Of a stretch of 64,000 nt of DNA, positions 52,595 to 60,776 are shown piece by piece. The notes below the pieces were generated by a model, which was not told the DNA's origin, ran no database searches, and worked only from the letters and a program-made list of their open reading frames with translations. The translations under genes were made by a program, and so were the position numbers. The DNA comes from CALAMD01 sp035301345 (GTDB lineage Bacteria; Bacillota; Bacilli; Bacillales; Amphibacillaceae), in assembly GCA_035301345.1 (NCBI GenBank), contig DATGUM010000014.1, positions 40,786 to 104,785 on the forward strand, in the 5' to 3' direction. Positions within the stretch are counted from its first letter, which is position 1; every line of letters starts with the position of its first letter.

Positions 52595-54025
52595 ATGAGT
52601 ATGCTTTTAAAACAAGTATGTAAACAACATACAACTCTCTCTATGAAAGATATAGAGGTACTTTGTACGATTAATTATAGTTTGCAACAATATGCTAATT
52701 TAAATCAAGCGAACATGTTTATCGACTGCTTAACAGAAGAACCAAACAAAATGGTCGTTGTTGCCGAAGCTACTCCACACGATGGGAAATCACTTTATAA
52801 ATACCCAGTCGCCGGTGAATTTGCTTATAAATCATTCGAACCAGCAGTTTTTCAAGCTTTAAAAAGAGGTGAACACGTACTATCTCACCGAGCAATTACC
52901 CAAGAAGGAAAAATTGTCGAACAAAATGTCGTCCCAATTATTGGTGAAAAAGACAAAGTAATCGCAGCTCTAATCATGGAAAAAGATATTAGTGATAAAG
53001 TACAAGATGAAGACAAAATCGAGGCTTTATCAGAAGCTACCGAAAAATTAAGTAAAATAATGTTTAACTCTTTTCAAACTGAACCAATCGTTACTGAGGC
53101 CATCGAAGAAGCCCTTTTCTACTTGGACGAGAAAAATATTATTAAATACTTTAATACGTCCGCTGCGAGCTTAGTTAATAACTTTAATATTGAAAGTTGT
53201 AAAGTTGGATTATCAATAACTAGCATTCTTCCATTTACGAAAAAAATTTTAGATTCTTCTGAAGCACTTTCAGTAAGGGAGAAACAAGTGAATGGAAACT
53301 TTTTTAAATTAAAGAAGATTGATTTAAATCAGAACAATCCAGAAGATGGCACACTGCTATTCATACGCGATCTAACTGAACTTAAGAAAAAAGAAAGAGA
53401 ATTAATATTAAAGTCTGTCGCAATTAAAGAAATTCATCATCGCGTTAAAAACAACTTACAAACAATTGCTAGTTTAGTTCGCCTGCAAATGCGCCGAGGG
53501 ATTCCACCAGATAGTCAAAAATATTTTAAAGATACATTATCAAGAATTTTAAGTATTTCATCTGTTTATGAAATAACATTAGCGGAAAATCATACGGATA
53601 ATGTTGATGTCGATTTATTAATCAAAAAAATATGTCGGATGTTATTAGACACTGAAGAACACCATACGAAACAAATTAAATGTCTCTTCGATGTAGAAAA
53701 CTTACAAACTTCATCCGATACAGCAGTCACTATTGCTTTAATTGTGAATGAGCTTATTTTAAATTGCATCAAACATGCGTTTAAGCAAAATGATACGAAA
53801 CTCATTAACATCTCTTTGAATACGAAGAACAACAAAGTTTCACTTGCAATAAAAGATAATGGAACAGGATATGTTCCTAGTTCCCATTCATCCTTTGGTT
53901 TAGATATTGTGAAAATGATGGTTGAATTTAATTTAAATGGTAAATTTTCAATCGAAAGTAATCATGCAGGTACTTTAGCTACTGTCATATTTCCATTGGA
54001 AGGTAGTGAAACAGATGCAAGGTAA
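52595..54025 (+). CDS. Sensor histidine kinase, EutW/PdtaS-like
   Basis: About 476 residues from ATG 52595, six bases after AGGTGA. No membrane segments. An N-terminal sensory domain of the H_kinase_N/GAF type (about 1-145) and a PAS-like domain (about 165-265) precede a HisKA_2 domain with phosphoacceptor His in EIHHRVKNNLQTIASL and a HATPase_c domain (N box IVNELILNCIKHAF; G boxes DNGTGY and FGLDIVKMM). This class phosphorylates ANTAR regulators; in enterococci EutW senses ethanolamine. It overlaps the regulator gene. Confidence 0.92.
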   Translation: MSMLLKQVCKQHTTLSMKDIEVLCTINYSLQQYANLNQANMFIDCLTEEPNKMVVVAEATPHDGKSLYKYPVAGEFAYKSFEPAVFQALKRGEHVLSHRAITQEGKIVEQNVVPIIGEKDKVIAALIMEKDISDKVQDEDKIEALSEATEKLSKIMFNSFQTEPIVTEAIEEALFYLDEKNIIKYFNTSAASLVNNFNIESCKVGLSITSILPFTKKILDSSEALSVREKQVNGNFFKLKKIDLNQNNPEDGTLLFIRDLTELKKKERELILKSVAIKEIHHRVKNNLQTIASLVRLQMRRGIPPDSQKYFKDTLSRILSISSVYEITLAENHTDNVDVDLLIKKICRMLLDTEEHHTKQIKCLFDVENLQTSSDTAVTIALIVNELILNCIKHAFKQNDTKLINISLNTKNNKVSLAIKDNGTGYVPSSHSSFGLDIVKMMVEFNLNGKFSIESNHAGTLATVIFPLEGSETDAR

Positions 54026-54584
54026 AATATTAGTCATTGAAGACGAGCCTCTCGTTCGTCTTGATATTATCGAAATACTTGAATCAGAGAACTATGATGT
54101 CGTTGGACAAGGTGGTGACGGAGAAAAAGCAATTGAACTTACGGATTCACTAAGACCTGATCTTATTATAATGGATATTAAAATGCCCAAACTTAATGGG
54201 TTAAAAGCAAGTGAAATTATTTGTAGGCGCTTTCATACACCTATTCTACTCTTAACAGCATATAGCCAAAAGGAGTTTATAGACAAAGCTAAACAAATTA
54301 ACGTACTTGGCTACGTTGTAAAACCATTTTCAAAAAGTCGACTCATCCCAGCAGTAGAAATTGCTTTACAACAATACGAAAATCAAAAGAAATTACGAGT
54401 AGAAATTGATAATAAAACGAAACAATTAGATGACAGAATAATTATTGAACGTGCAAAAGGTATTCTTATGGACTTATACAATCTTACAGAAAATAATGCT
54501 TATGAAAAGATCCGAAGATTGAGTATGGACAAACAAGTGAACTTAAGTGATATCGCAAACGAAATAATTAATAAATACAGCTGA
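54015..54584 (+). CDS. ANTAR-domain response regulator, EutV-like
   Basis: About 189 residues from ATG 54015 (a GTG at 54006 is an alternative; AAGG lies just upstream of both). A receiver domain (about 3-118) has the phospho-Asp in LIIMDIKMP, acidic pocket EDE and the late Lys in VVKPFS. A coiled linker leads to a C-terminal ANTAR RNA-binding domain (about 130-187: RIIIERAKGILMD, AYEKIRRLSM). Phosphorylated EutV-type proteins bind hexaloop hairpins and prevent termination; two such sites flank this gene's operon. Confidence 0.93.
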   Translation: MQGKILVIEDEPLVRLDIIEILESENYDVVGQGGDGEKAIELTDSLRPDLIIMDIKMPKLNGLKASEIICRRFHTPILLLTAYSQKEFIDKAKQINVLGYVVKPFSKSRLIPAVEIALQQYENQKKLRVEIDNKTKQLDDRIIIERAKGILMDLYNLTENNAYEKIRRLSMDKQVNLSDIANEIINKYS

Positions 54585-54611
54585 TCATACTAACAAGTGA
54601 ATAAATTACTT

Positions 54612-54668
54612 AAGCAATGGCGCTTAGACCTATGACAATAAATAGGTTTAAGCGTCATGTTTTGTTTT
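54612..54668 (+). promoter_or_regulatory. ANTAR-type hairpin overlapping a terminator (site 2, before eutH)
   Basis: AAGC-AATGGC-GCTT (54612-54625) has the same stem and an A1/G4 six-base loop as site 1, differing by one base. Its 3' arm forms part of a 15-base-pair terminator stem (54619-54633 with 54642-54656, two G-U pairs) followed by a T-rich tract. It lies between the regulator gene and eutH, with no evident promoter between, so eutH is probably expressed by antitermination of the regulator transcript. Confidence 0.82.
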
Positions 54669-54720
54669 AATGGAACTCTTCTTCGTTTATATATAGAACA
54701 AATAAGATGGAGGGAAAATC

Positions 54721-55974
54721 ATGGAACTTATTGCAAATTTAATTTTATATATCATTATGGTTTGTGCTGTTCTAGGAGCATTTGCAGCAATGAGAGATCC
54801 AAATACCGGACTAGGACATGAATTTATGGAAGGTATATTCGCAGTAGGACCTATTTTTGCAAACTCTGCAGGAATTATGGCTTCTATTCCATTTATTTCA
54901 AGGTTTATTGAAAATGTTATGGGACCTTTTTTCGATAAGCTTGGTGCCGATTCTGCTATTGCTGCAACGACTATTTTAGCAACCGACATGGGTGGGTATC
55001 AACTTGCCAATGTGCTCAAGGATAGTTATGAAGGTTGGATCATGGCAATGATTGTTGGATTTATGGCCGGAGCAACAATTGTATTCTCTATACCTCTTGG
55101 GCTTCCTATGCTTGATAAAAGAGACAGAAAGTTTATGGCTTTAGGAATCATGTCTGGGCTTTTAACCATTCCAATAGGTGCGTTTATAGCGAGTTCTATC
55201 ATCGTATTAAGTGACACGAAAATCCGAACGATTATAGCGACAAACGCAGAATCTTCACATGAATTTGTCCTTACCTATGCCGCTATTTTCGTTAACCTTT
55301 TACCTTTAATTATATTCGTTATTATAATCGCCTTAGGTCTACATTTCTTTGCAGACGCTATGATTAAAGGCTTTATGGTTTTCGGTAAAATATTAGATGT
55401 TTGTATTAAAACAGTCCTCGTATTTTCTATTGTAGAAATATTCACTGGATTCTTCACAACTGTATTCGGTGTTTGGGGCTTCGACCCTATTATGGCGGAT
55501 GGAGAAGACAACTTTAGAGCATTAGAAAATGCCGGAAATATTGCTATTATGTTAGCTGGTGCTTTCCCTATGGTTTACTTAATTCGTAAATATTTATCAG
55601 GACCTCTTACTGCTATTGGTAAAAAGATTGGTCTAAGTGAAGTCGGTAGTGCCGGATTAATTGCAACAATGGCTAATATTTTAGCAATGTTTGCAATCGT
55701 TCGATACATGCCTCCAAAAGACAAAGTTATTAATATTTCGTTTGGAGTAACTGCCGCATTCTTATTAGGTGATCACCTTTCATACACTGCTAACTTCCAA
55801 CCTACACTCATGCCTGCCGTGTTAATTGGAAAAATAGTTGCTGGTGCTTTAGGTATTGTATTCGCTTACTGGCTCTGTGTACCGAAAGCTTTAGAACTTG
55901 AAAAACGAGATCGAGAGCTCGGTATTATTAAACCAGATGAATATATCACTAAAAAAGAAGAAAGTATTGCGTAA
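54721..55974 (+). CDS. eutH: Ethanolamine permease EutH
   Basis: A 417-residue membrane protein with about 10-11 segments. Strong family motifs are TILATDMGGYQLA, GATIVFSIPLGLPML and the DRKFMALGIMSG/TIPIGAF segment, which match EutH (from memory of E. coli EutH: LLACDMGG..LA, PTIVFSIP, RRYLALGV). EutH carries ethanolamine into the cell. GGAGGG precedes the ATG. Placed behind an ANTAR-type terminator and next to EutVW-like regulator genes, it is the best evidence that ethanolamine is the substrate of the whole locus. Confidence 0.94.
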   Translation: MELIANLILYIIMVCAVLGAFAAMRDPNTGLGHEFMEGIFAVGPIFANSAGIMASIPFISRFIENVMGPFFDKLGADSAIAATTILATDMGGYQLANVLKDSYEGWIMAMIVGFMAGATIVFSIPLGLPMLDKRDRKFMALGIMSGLLTIPIGAFIASSIIVLSDTKIRTIIATNAESSHEFVLTYAAIFVNLLPLIIFVIIIALGLHFFADAMIKGFMVFGKILDVCIKTVLVFSIVEIFTGFFTTVFGVWGFDPIMADGEDNFRALENAGNIAIMLAGAFPMVYLIRKYLSGPLTAIGKKIGLSEVGSAGLIATMANILAMFAIVRYMPPKDKVINISFGVTAAFLLGDHLSYTANFQPTLMPAVLIGKIVAGALGIVFAYWLCVPKALELEKRDRELGIIKPDEYITKKEESIA

Positions 55975-55995
55975 GAAAACAATTAACTAAAAAAT

Positions 55996-56175
55996 AAAGA
56001 GGTTAGAACAAAGCGAAGGAAATTATTAAGAAAACGCATGATGGATCGCTTAAGGAGAAATAGTGCGCGAAGACTAAAGAAGACTGAACCTCAATACTTC
56101 CGAACGTCATCCCTTTCTGAAACGATTATCATTTACGTTCTTAATATTTCTAATTACTTTTGTTCTAACCTCTTT
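55996..56175. repeat. 180-base imperfect palindrome between eutH and rex
   Basis: Terminal arms AAAGAGGTTAGAACAAA (55996-56012) and their exact complement (56159-56175) enclose further matched blocks (GAAAT..ATTAAGAA, ACG, ATGAT, ATCG), so nearly the whole unit folds as one long hairpin. It may be a miniature inverted-repeat element, or serve as the terminator of both convergent genes. Confidence 0.6.
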
Positions 56176-56193
56176 CTCATACGTTTTACACAT

Positions 56194-56829
56194 TTACTGT
56201 TCATCTAGTGGGTAATGCTTTAAAAAATAGACGAGTGCTTGAAGTTCTACAGTTAAATCAATGTGATGCACCCTCACATGTTCTGGTACGGTAATTCTTG
56301 CAGGTGTAAAGTTTAAAATACCTGAAATATTATGTTTCACGAGCCGGTCCGTCATCCATTGTGCTTCACTAACAGGTACAGTCAATATTGCCACGTTAAC
56401 ACCATCTAATCTCTCTTCTAATTCATCAATATGATAAACAGATATCCCGCTAATTTCTTCGCCGACTTTTTCCGAACTTGCGTCAAAAGCCATAACAATT
56501 TCTGTATTATTATTTCGTGTAAAGTTATAACTTAGAAACGCCGAGCCGAGGTTTCCGACACCTATAAGCGCGACTTCTGTCATCTCATCTTGATCAAGTG
56601 TTTTTCTGAAAAAATTAAGTAAGTACTCGACATTATATCCGTAACCTTTTTTCCCTAACGCTCCGAAGTATGAAAAATCTCGACGTATTGTCGCTGAATC
56701 TATCTTCACAGCTTTACTTAATTCACTCGATGAAATCCGTGTTTTCCCTTGTTGAAAAAGATTAGATAAAAATCGATAGTAAAGTGGTAAACGTTTTGCC
56801 GTTGCTTGTGGTATTTTTTTATCTGGCAT
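56194..56829 (-). CDS. rex: Redox-sensing transcriptional repressor Rex
   Basis: A 211-residue repressor: winged-helix N-terminal domain (about 1-80; QGKTRISSSELSKAV, DSATIRRDFSYFG) and a Rossmann NAD(H)-binding domain (ALIGVGNLGSAFL, about 88-100), ending in a swapped helix (VYFLKHYPLDEQ). Rex binds DNA when NADH/NAD is low and controls fermentation and anaerobic respiration genes. Starts five bases after moaC, in the Bacillus order. Confidence 0.97.
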   Translation of the reverse strand: MPDKKIPQATAKRLPLYYRFLSNLFQQGKTRISSSELSKAVKIDSATIRRDFSYFGALGKKGYGYNVEYLLNFFRKTLDQDEMTEVALIGVGNLGSAFLSYNFTRNNNTEIVMAFDASSEKVGEEISGISVYHIDELEERLDGVNVAILTVPVSEAQWMTDRLVKHNISGILNFTPARITVPEHVRVHHIDLTVELQALVYFLKHYPLDEQ

Positions 56830-56834
56830 GTTTA

Positions 56835-57329
56835 CTATTGATCATTCCCTTCTCGGTAATAATCGCCTGACTTTCCACCTTTTTTCTCTAATAAATACGT
56901 CGGGCCAATAACCATTCCTTTATCAATCGCTTTACACATATCATAAACAGTAAGGGCCGTTGCTGAAGCTGCTGTTAAAGCTTCCATTTCTACACCTGTA
57001 CTCCCTTTCGTTTTCACGAATGCTTCAATAATTAATCGATACTTTTCATCAGACGTATCCCAATCAAACGAAATATCAATTCCTTTTAGCTGTAACGGAT
57101 GACACATCGGAATCCAATCAGACGTATTTTTCGCCCCCATTATTCCAGCAATCTGGGCAACACCTAATACATCACCTTTACCCATTTCTTGTTTGTTTAT
57201 TTTCTCATATATTTCTTGCGTCACTTCGACACTAGTCGTCGCAATAGCTGTTCTTTCTGTCGTTTTCTTCTCACTAATATCGACCATTTTTGCCCGACCT
57301 TGTTCATTAAAATGAGTGAAGTTTCCCAT
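56835..57329 (-). CDS. moaC: Cyclic pyranopterin monophosphate synthase MoaC
   Basis: A 164-residue enzyme of molybdenum-cofactor biosynthesis. Motifs MVDISEKKTTERTA, IPMCHPL and KGSTGVEMEALTAAS (active-site region) are intact. It converts the MoaA product to cPMP. Located before rex as in B. subtilis. No other moa gene is in the window. Confidence 0.97.
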   Translation of the reverse strand: MGNFTHFNEQGRAKMVDISEKKTTERTAIATTSVEVTQEIYEKINKQEMGKGDVLGVAQIAGIMGAKNTSDWIPMCHPLQLKGIDISFDWDTSDEKYRLIIEAFVKTKGSTGVEMEALTAASATALTVYDMCKAIDKGMVIGPTYLLEKKGGKSGDYYREGNDQ

Positions 57330-57448
57330 TGTTAGTAACCCCCATATAATAATCTCTCTTCCATGTATTCTAACAGAAAAATATTTTTATGTCGTGATTA
57401 ATCAATGAATAGTATTGCGCCCTATTCCTTTAACCGCTACACTTATGT

Positions 57449-57469
57449 AAGGTGCTACGGCACTTTTTT
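57449..57469 (+). terminator. Short UACG-loop hairpin with T-run just before the ABC-F gene
   Basis: AAGGTGC-TACG-GCACTTT forms a seven-base-pair stem (one G-U) capped by a UNCG-type tetraloop and followed by Ts. It ends about 20 bases before the ydiF start, so it could attenuate that gene or end a short upstream transcript. Confidence 0.5.
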
Positions 57470-57487
57470 AAACGCGAGGTGGATAAT

Positions 57488-59416
57488 GTGATACTTTTAC
57501 AATTAGATGACGTTTCAAAATCATTTGGAGCAGAACAAATATTATCAAATATAAAATTAGAAATTAAAGAAAATGAACGAATCGCAATTGTCGGTAGAAA
57601 TGGTGCAGGAAAGTCGACGTTACTTAAAATAATTGCTAATGAAATGTCCCATGATAGCGGACAAATTTTTAAGCCAAAAGATTTAACAACTGGCTACCTT
57701 GATCAACATACAGCGATTGAATCTTCAAAGACGATTTGGGAAGAAATGTTAACTGTGTTTACACATTTAATTGATCAGGAGAAAAAGTTACGCACACTAG
57801 AAGAGCAACTGAAAGATATTTCGGACGTTTCAGAAAGTGAAAGCAAGCAATTACTTCATGAATATGATGAGCTACAACAATCATTCGTGACAAATGGTGG
57901 CTACCAATATGAGTCAGACATTCAGGCAGTTTTAACCGGACTACAATTTATGGATGACATGTATCATACGCCGATTCAACAATTAAGTGGAGGCCAGAAA
58001 ACGCGGCTTTCTCTCGGTAAATTATTATTACAGAAGCCACAACTTCTTATTTTAGATGAGCCAACGAACCATTTAGACATTGAAACGCTCGGCTGGCTTG
58101 AAAATTACTTAACATCTTATCCTGGTGCAATTGTTATCGTTTCACATGATAGGTACTTTTTAGATAAAACAGTGTCTATCATTTATGAAATTGCTCATAG
58201 TTACTCAAAACGGTATACAGGTACTTATAGTAAATTTCTGCACTTAAAAGCTGCACAATATGAACGTGATTTAAAAGCGTACGAACAACAGCAAGCTGAA
58301 ATAAAGAAAGCAGAAGATTTTATTCAACGAAATATCGCTCGGGCGTCAACGTCTAAACGAGCACAAAGTCGAAGGACTCAACTCGAAGCGATGCCGCGAC
58401 TTGATAAGCCTTTAGGCGACTTATCCTCTGCTTCATTTTCCTTTCAAGTGAAAAGAAAAAGCGGTAATGACGTTTTAACCGTACGTGACCTAGCATTTTC
58501 ATACAAAAATAGTGACGCCTCTTTATTTGAACACATTGCTTTTGATGCGACACGAGGTGAAAGAATAGCGCTCGTCGGGCCAAATGGCGTCGGTAAAACG
58601 ACTTTGTTAAAAATCATTTTAGGTCGACTCAAACAAACGAGCGGAACGATTCAACTCGGAACGAATGTTAATATTGGATATTACGATCAAGAGCAAGCTG
58701 ATTTATCTTCGAATAAAAATGTCCTTCAAGAATTGTGGGATGACTTTCCACACGTGAATGAAGCTGATATTCGTACAGTTTTAGGCAATTTTTTATTTTC
58801 AGGTAATGACGTTTTAAAAAGCGTTACGTCATTAAGTGGGGGAGAAAAAGCACGGTTAGCACTCGCTAAATTAATGATGCAACGCGCAAACTTACTTATT
58901 TTAGATGAGCCGACAAACCATTTAGATATTGATAGTAAAGAAGTGCTTGAAGCTGCATTAAAGAATTTTCCAGGAACGATTCTTTTCGTTTCTCACGACC
59001 GTTTTTTCATTAATAAATTAGCGACAAAAGTGCTTGAAATGGCTGAGAATAATGTAACAACGTATCTTGGGAATTATGATTATTTCGTCGAGAAGAAACA
59101 AGAAATGATCGAACGGGAAAAGTTGAAAAATGAGCCAATCGTCGAAACGAAACGAGATGAGACAGATCGCAAACTTCAATTTGAGGAAGATAAACGATTG
59201 CAACGAGAAGAACGAAGAAGAAAGCGGCAAATTGAACAAATTGAGGAAGATATTTTTAAACATGAGCAAGTATTAGAAACTATTGAAGAGCAAATGACAC
59301 ATAAAGACGTTTATGAAAATCATGAAAAATCGCTTGAACTTTTAAATGAAGCAAATGAAACGAAAGTGATTATCGACGAACTGATGGAACAGTGGTCAGA
59401 ACTGCATAACACGTAA
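57488..59416 (+). CDS. ydiF: Housekeeping ABC-F ATPase (YdiF/YfmR group)
   Basis: About 642 residues from GTG 57488, five bases after GAGGTGG; the frame runs 36 bases further up without a ribosome site. Two ABC domains (GRNGAGKST, LSGGQKTRL, ILDEPTNHLD; then GPNGVGKTT, LSGGEKARL, ILDEPTNHLD), an interdomain linker with the RAQSRRTQLEAM segment, and a charged coiled-coil C-terminal extension (about 545-642). Length and gene position match B. subtilis YdiF. ABC-F proteins of this group act on the ribosome in translation, not in transport. Confidence 0.93.
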   Translation: MILLQLDDVSKSFGAEQILSNIKLEIKENERIAIVGRNGAGKSTLLKIIANEMSHDSGQIFKPKDLTTGYLDQHTAIESSKTIWEEMLTVFTHLIDQEKKLRTLEEQLKDISDVSESESKQLLHEYDELQQSFVTNGGYQYESDIQAVLTGLQFMDDMYHTPIQQLSGGQKTRLSLGKLLLQKPQLLILDEPTNHLDIETLGWLENYLTSYPGAIVIVSHDRYFLDKTVSIIYEIAHSYSKRYTGTYSKFLHLKAAQYERDLKAYEQQQAEIKKAEDFIQRNIARASTSKRAQSRRTQLEAMPRLDKPLGDLSSASFSFQVKRKSGNDVLTVRDLAFSYKNSDASLFEHIAFDATRGERIALVGPNGVGKTTLLKIILGRLKQTSGTIQLGTNVNIGYYDQEQADLSSNKNVLQELWDDFPHVNEADIRTVLGNFLFSGNDVLKSVTSLSGGEKARLALAKLMMQRANLLILDEPTNHLDIDSKEVLEAALKNFPGTILFVSHDRFFINKLATKVLEMAENNVTTYLGNYDYFVEKKQEMIEREKLKNEPIVETKRDETDRKLQFEEDKRLQREERRRKRQIEQIEEDIFKHEQVLETIEEQMTHKDVYENHEKSLELLNEANETKVIIDELMEQWSELHNT

Positions 59417-59417
59417 A

Positions 59418-59448
59418 AAACGGACGAAATAATTATTCGTCCGTTTCT
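59418..59448. terminator. Bidirectional terminator
   Basis: A perfect 11-base-pair stem (AAACGGACGAA at 59418-59428 with 59436-59446) lies between the convergent ydiF and SEDS genes. Confidence 0.88.
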
Positions 59449-59449
59449 T

Positions 59450-60622
59450 TTATTTAAATAAATAATCATTTTGAATGGAATATTCAACAGCGACTCGGTA
59501 AACGAGTGCATATCCAATCATTGTCGATAAGATAGAGCTTCCCCCGTAACTAATCAGGAGTAGCGGAATACCGGTTATTGGCATAATACCAATTGTCATT
59601 CCTATATTTTGGAACGTGTGAATGAGCAATAAACTCATAAAACCAAAACATATATAAGCACCGAAATCACTATATTTAAACATATTTAAACCGAGTGTTA
59701 TGAGTCGATAAAACAATAGAAAATAAAGCAATACGACAGCAGCACTACCAATAAATCCGAAGCTCTCCCCAACGACAGAGAAGATAAAGTCTGTATGTGC
59801 CTCTGGTAGAATAACTTCTAAACCACTCATTCCTTTTCCGGTTAATTGGCCAGACCCAACTGCTAATTTAGAACGGTCAATTTGGAACGTATCGTTTCCT
59901 TGTTGCGTCGGATCAAACCACGTTAATACACGGTTAATTTGATACGGTTTAATGCCAATTAGTTGTTGTGACAACTCAGGAAATTTAATGACGAGGCTAA
60001 TGATTCCAACACCAATTGCCCCTCCACCTACAATGAGTGTCGATAATATTTTCCAATCAATACCTGAAAGTATCGTCAGCACACCAGCTATAAAGACGTA
60101 AACGAGTGACGTCCCTAAATCCGGCTGAATAATTGTAAATAATACAGGAAGTGCTGTTGCACTGATAATTTTAAGAAGTAAGTATATATCACTTCTCACT
60201 GTATTGACTGCATACTTGTCCCTATGATGACTTATAATTGCCCCAATAAATAATATAAGAGCAATTTTCGTAAATTCAGACGGTTGTAGAGACAATCCTG
60301 GGATTCCAGTGAACCAACTCTTTGCACCGTTAATCGTTTTTGCGATACTTTCTGGACTTAGTCGTAAGATGATTAAAATAACAACACCAAAAGCATATAC
60401 GAAAATACTCGTTTTATAAAGTTGTGTTAAATCAACGAAGAACAGACCAAATATAAATGTAATACCTGCCCCATACCAAACAGCTTGCTTAATAACAAAG
60501 TTACCACCCGCATACTGTTCAAGTTGTTCAGCATTATAAATCGCTAATAAACTTACAACGATAAATAAGAGTAACATAATGATAAATTCATTTTGAATAT
60601 AATGCGACGTACGCTTCGTCAT
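59450..60622 (-). CDS. SEDS family cell-shape/division protein (RodA/FtsW type)
   Basis: About 390 residues from ATG 60622, which follows GGTGATC, the core of the anti-Shine-Dalgarno complement; the frame reaches 60661. Ten predicted membrane segments with family motifs NGAKSW, LQPSEFTKIALI, QPDLGTSLV and EAHTDFIFSVVGE. SEDS proteins are peptidoglycan glycosyltransferases working with class B PBPs; RodA (elongation) is more likely than FtsW because of the compact loops, but this is not certain. Stands alone between tsaD and ydiF. Confidence 0.9.
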   Translation of the reverse strand: MTKRTSHYIQNEFIIMLLLFIVVSLLAIYNAEQLEQYAGGNFVIKQAVWYGAGITFIFGLFFVDLTQLYKTSIFVYAFGVVILIILRLSPESIAKTINGAKSWFTGIPGLSLQPSEFTKIALILFIGAIISHHRDKYAVNTVRSDIYLLLKIISATALPVLFTIIQPDLGTSLVYVFIAGVLTILSGIDWKILSTLIVGGGAIGVGIISLVIKFPELSQQLIGIKPYQINRVLTWFDPTQQGNDTFQIDRSKLAVGSGQLTGKGMSGLEVILPEAHTDFIFSVVGESFGFIGSAAVVLLYFLLFYRLITLGLNMFKYSDFGAYICFGFMSLLLIHTFQNIGMTIGIMPITGIPLLLISYGGSSILSTMIGYALVYRVAVEYSIQNDYLFK

Positions 60623-60661
60623 CTTGATCACCAAATTTCCTTCATGAATTAAATCAATCAA

Positions 60662-60776
60662 TTATCCACAAAAAGTACATAATCAACAAAGTTACACACA
60701 AATTACTCGTTATTATTCACAAATAACACTCTGTTATTAACATTTTTGTGTATAAATACATTATTTCTGTGGATAA
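60662..60776. promoter_or_regulatory. Cluster of five DnaA boxes
   Basis: In 115 AT-rich bases: TTATCCACA (60662-60670, perfect), TTACACACA (60692-60700, one mismatch), TTATTCACA (60713-60721), TTATACACA on the minus strand (60747-60755) and TTATCCACA on the minus strand (60768-60776, perfect, in the last codons of tsaD). Four of five fit TTATNCACA. Such clusters bind DnaA outside oriC. Confidence 0.8.

Noticed and set aside
57392..57408. TGATTAATCA palindrome near moaC as a Rex operator
   Set aside because: It lacks the TTGTGA...TCACAA half-sites of Rex boxes.
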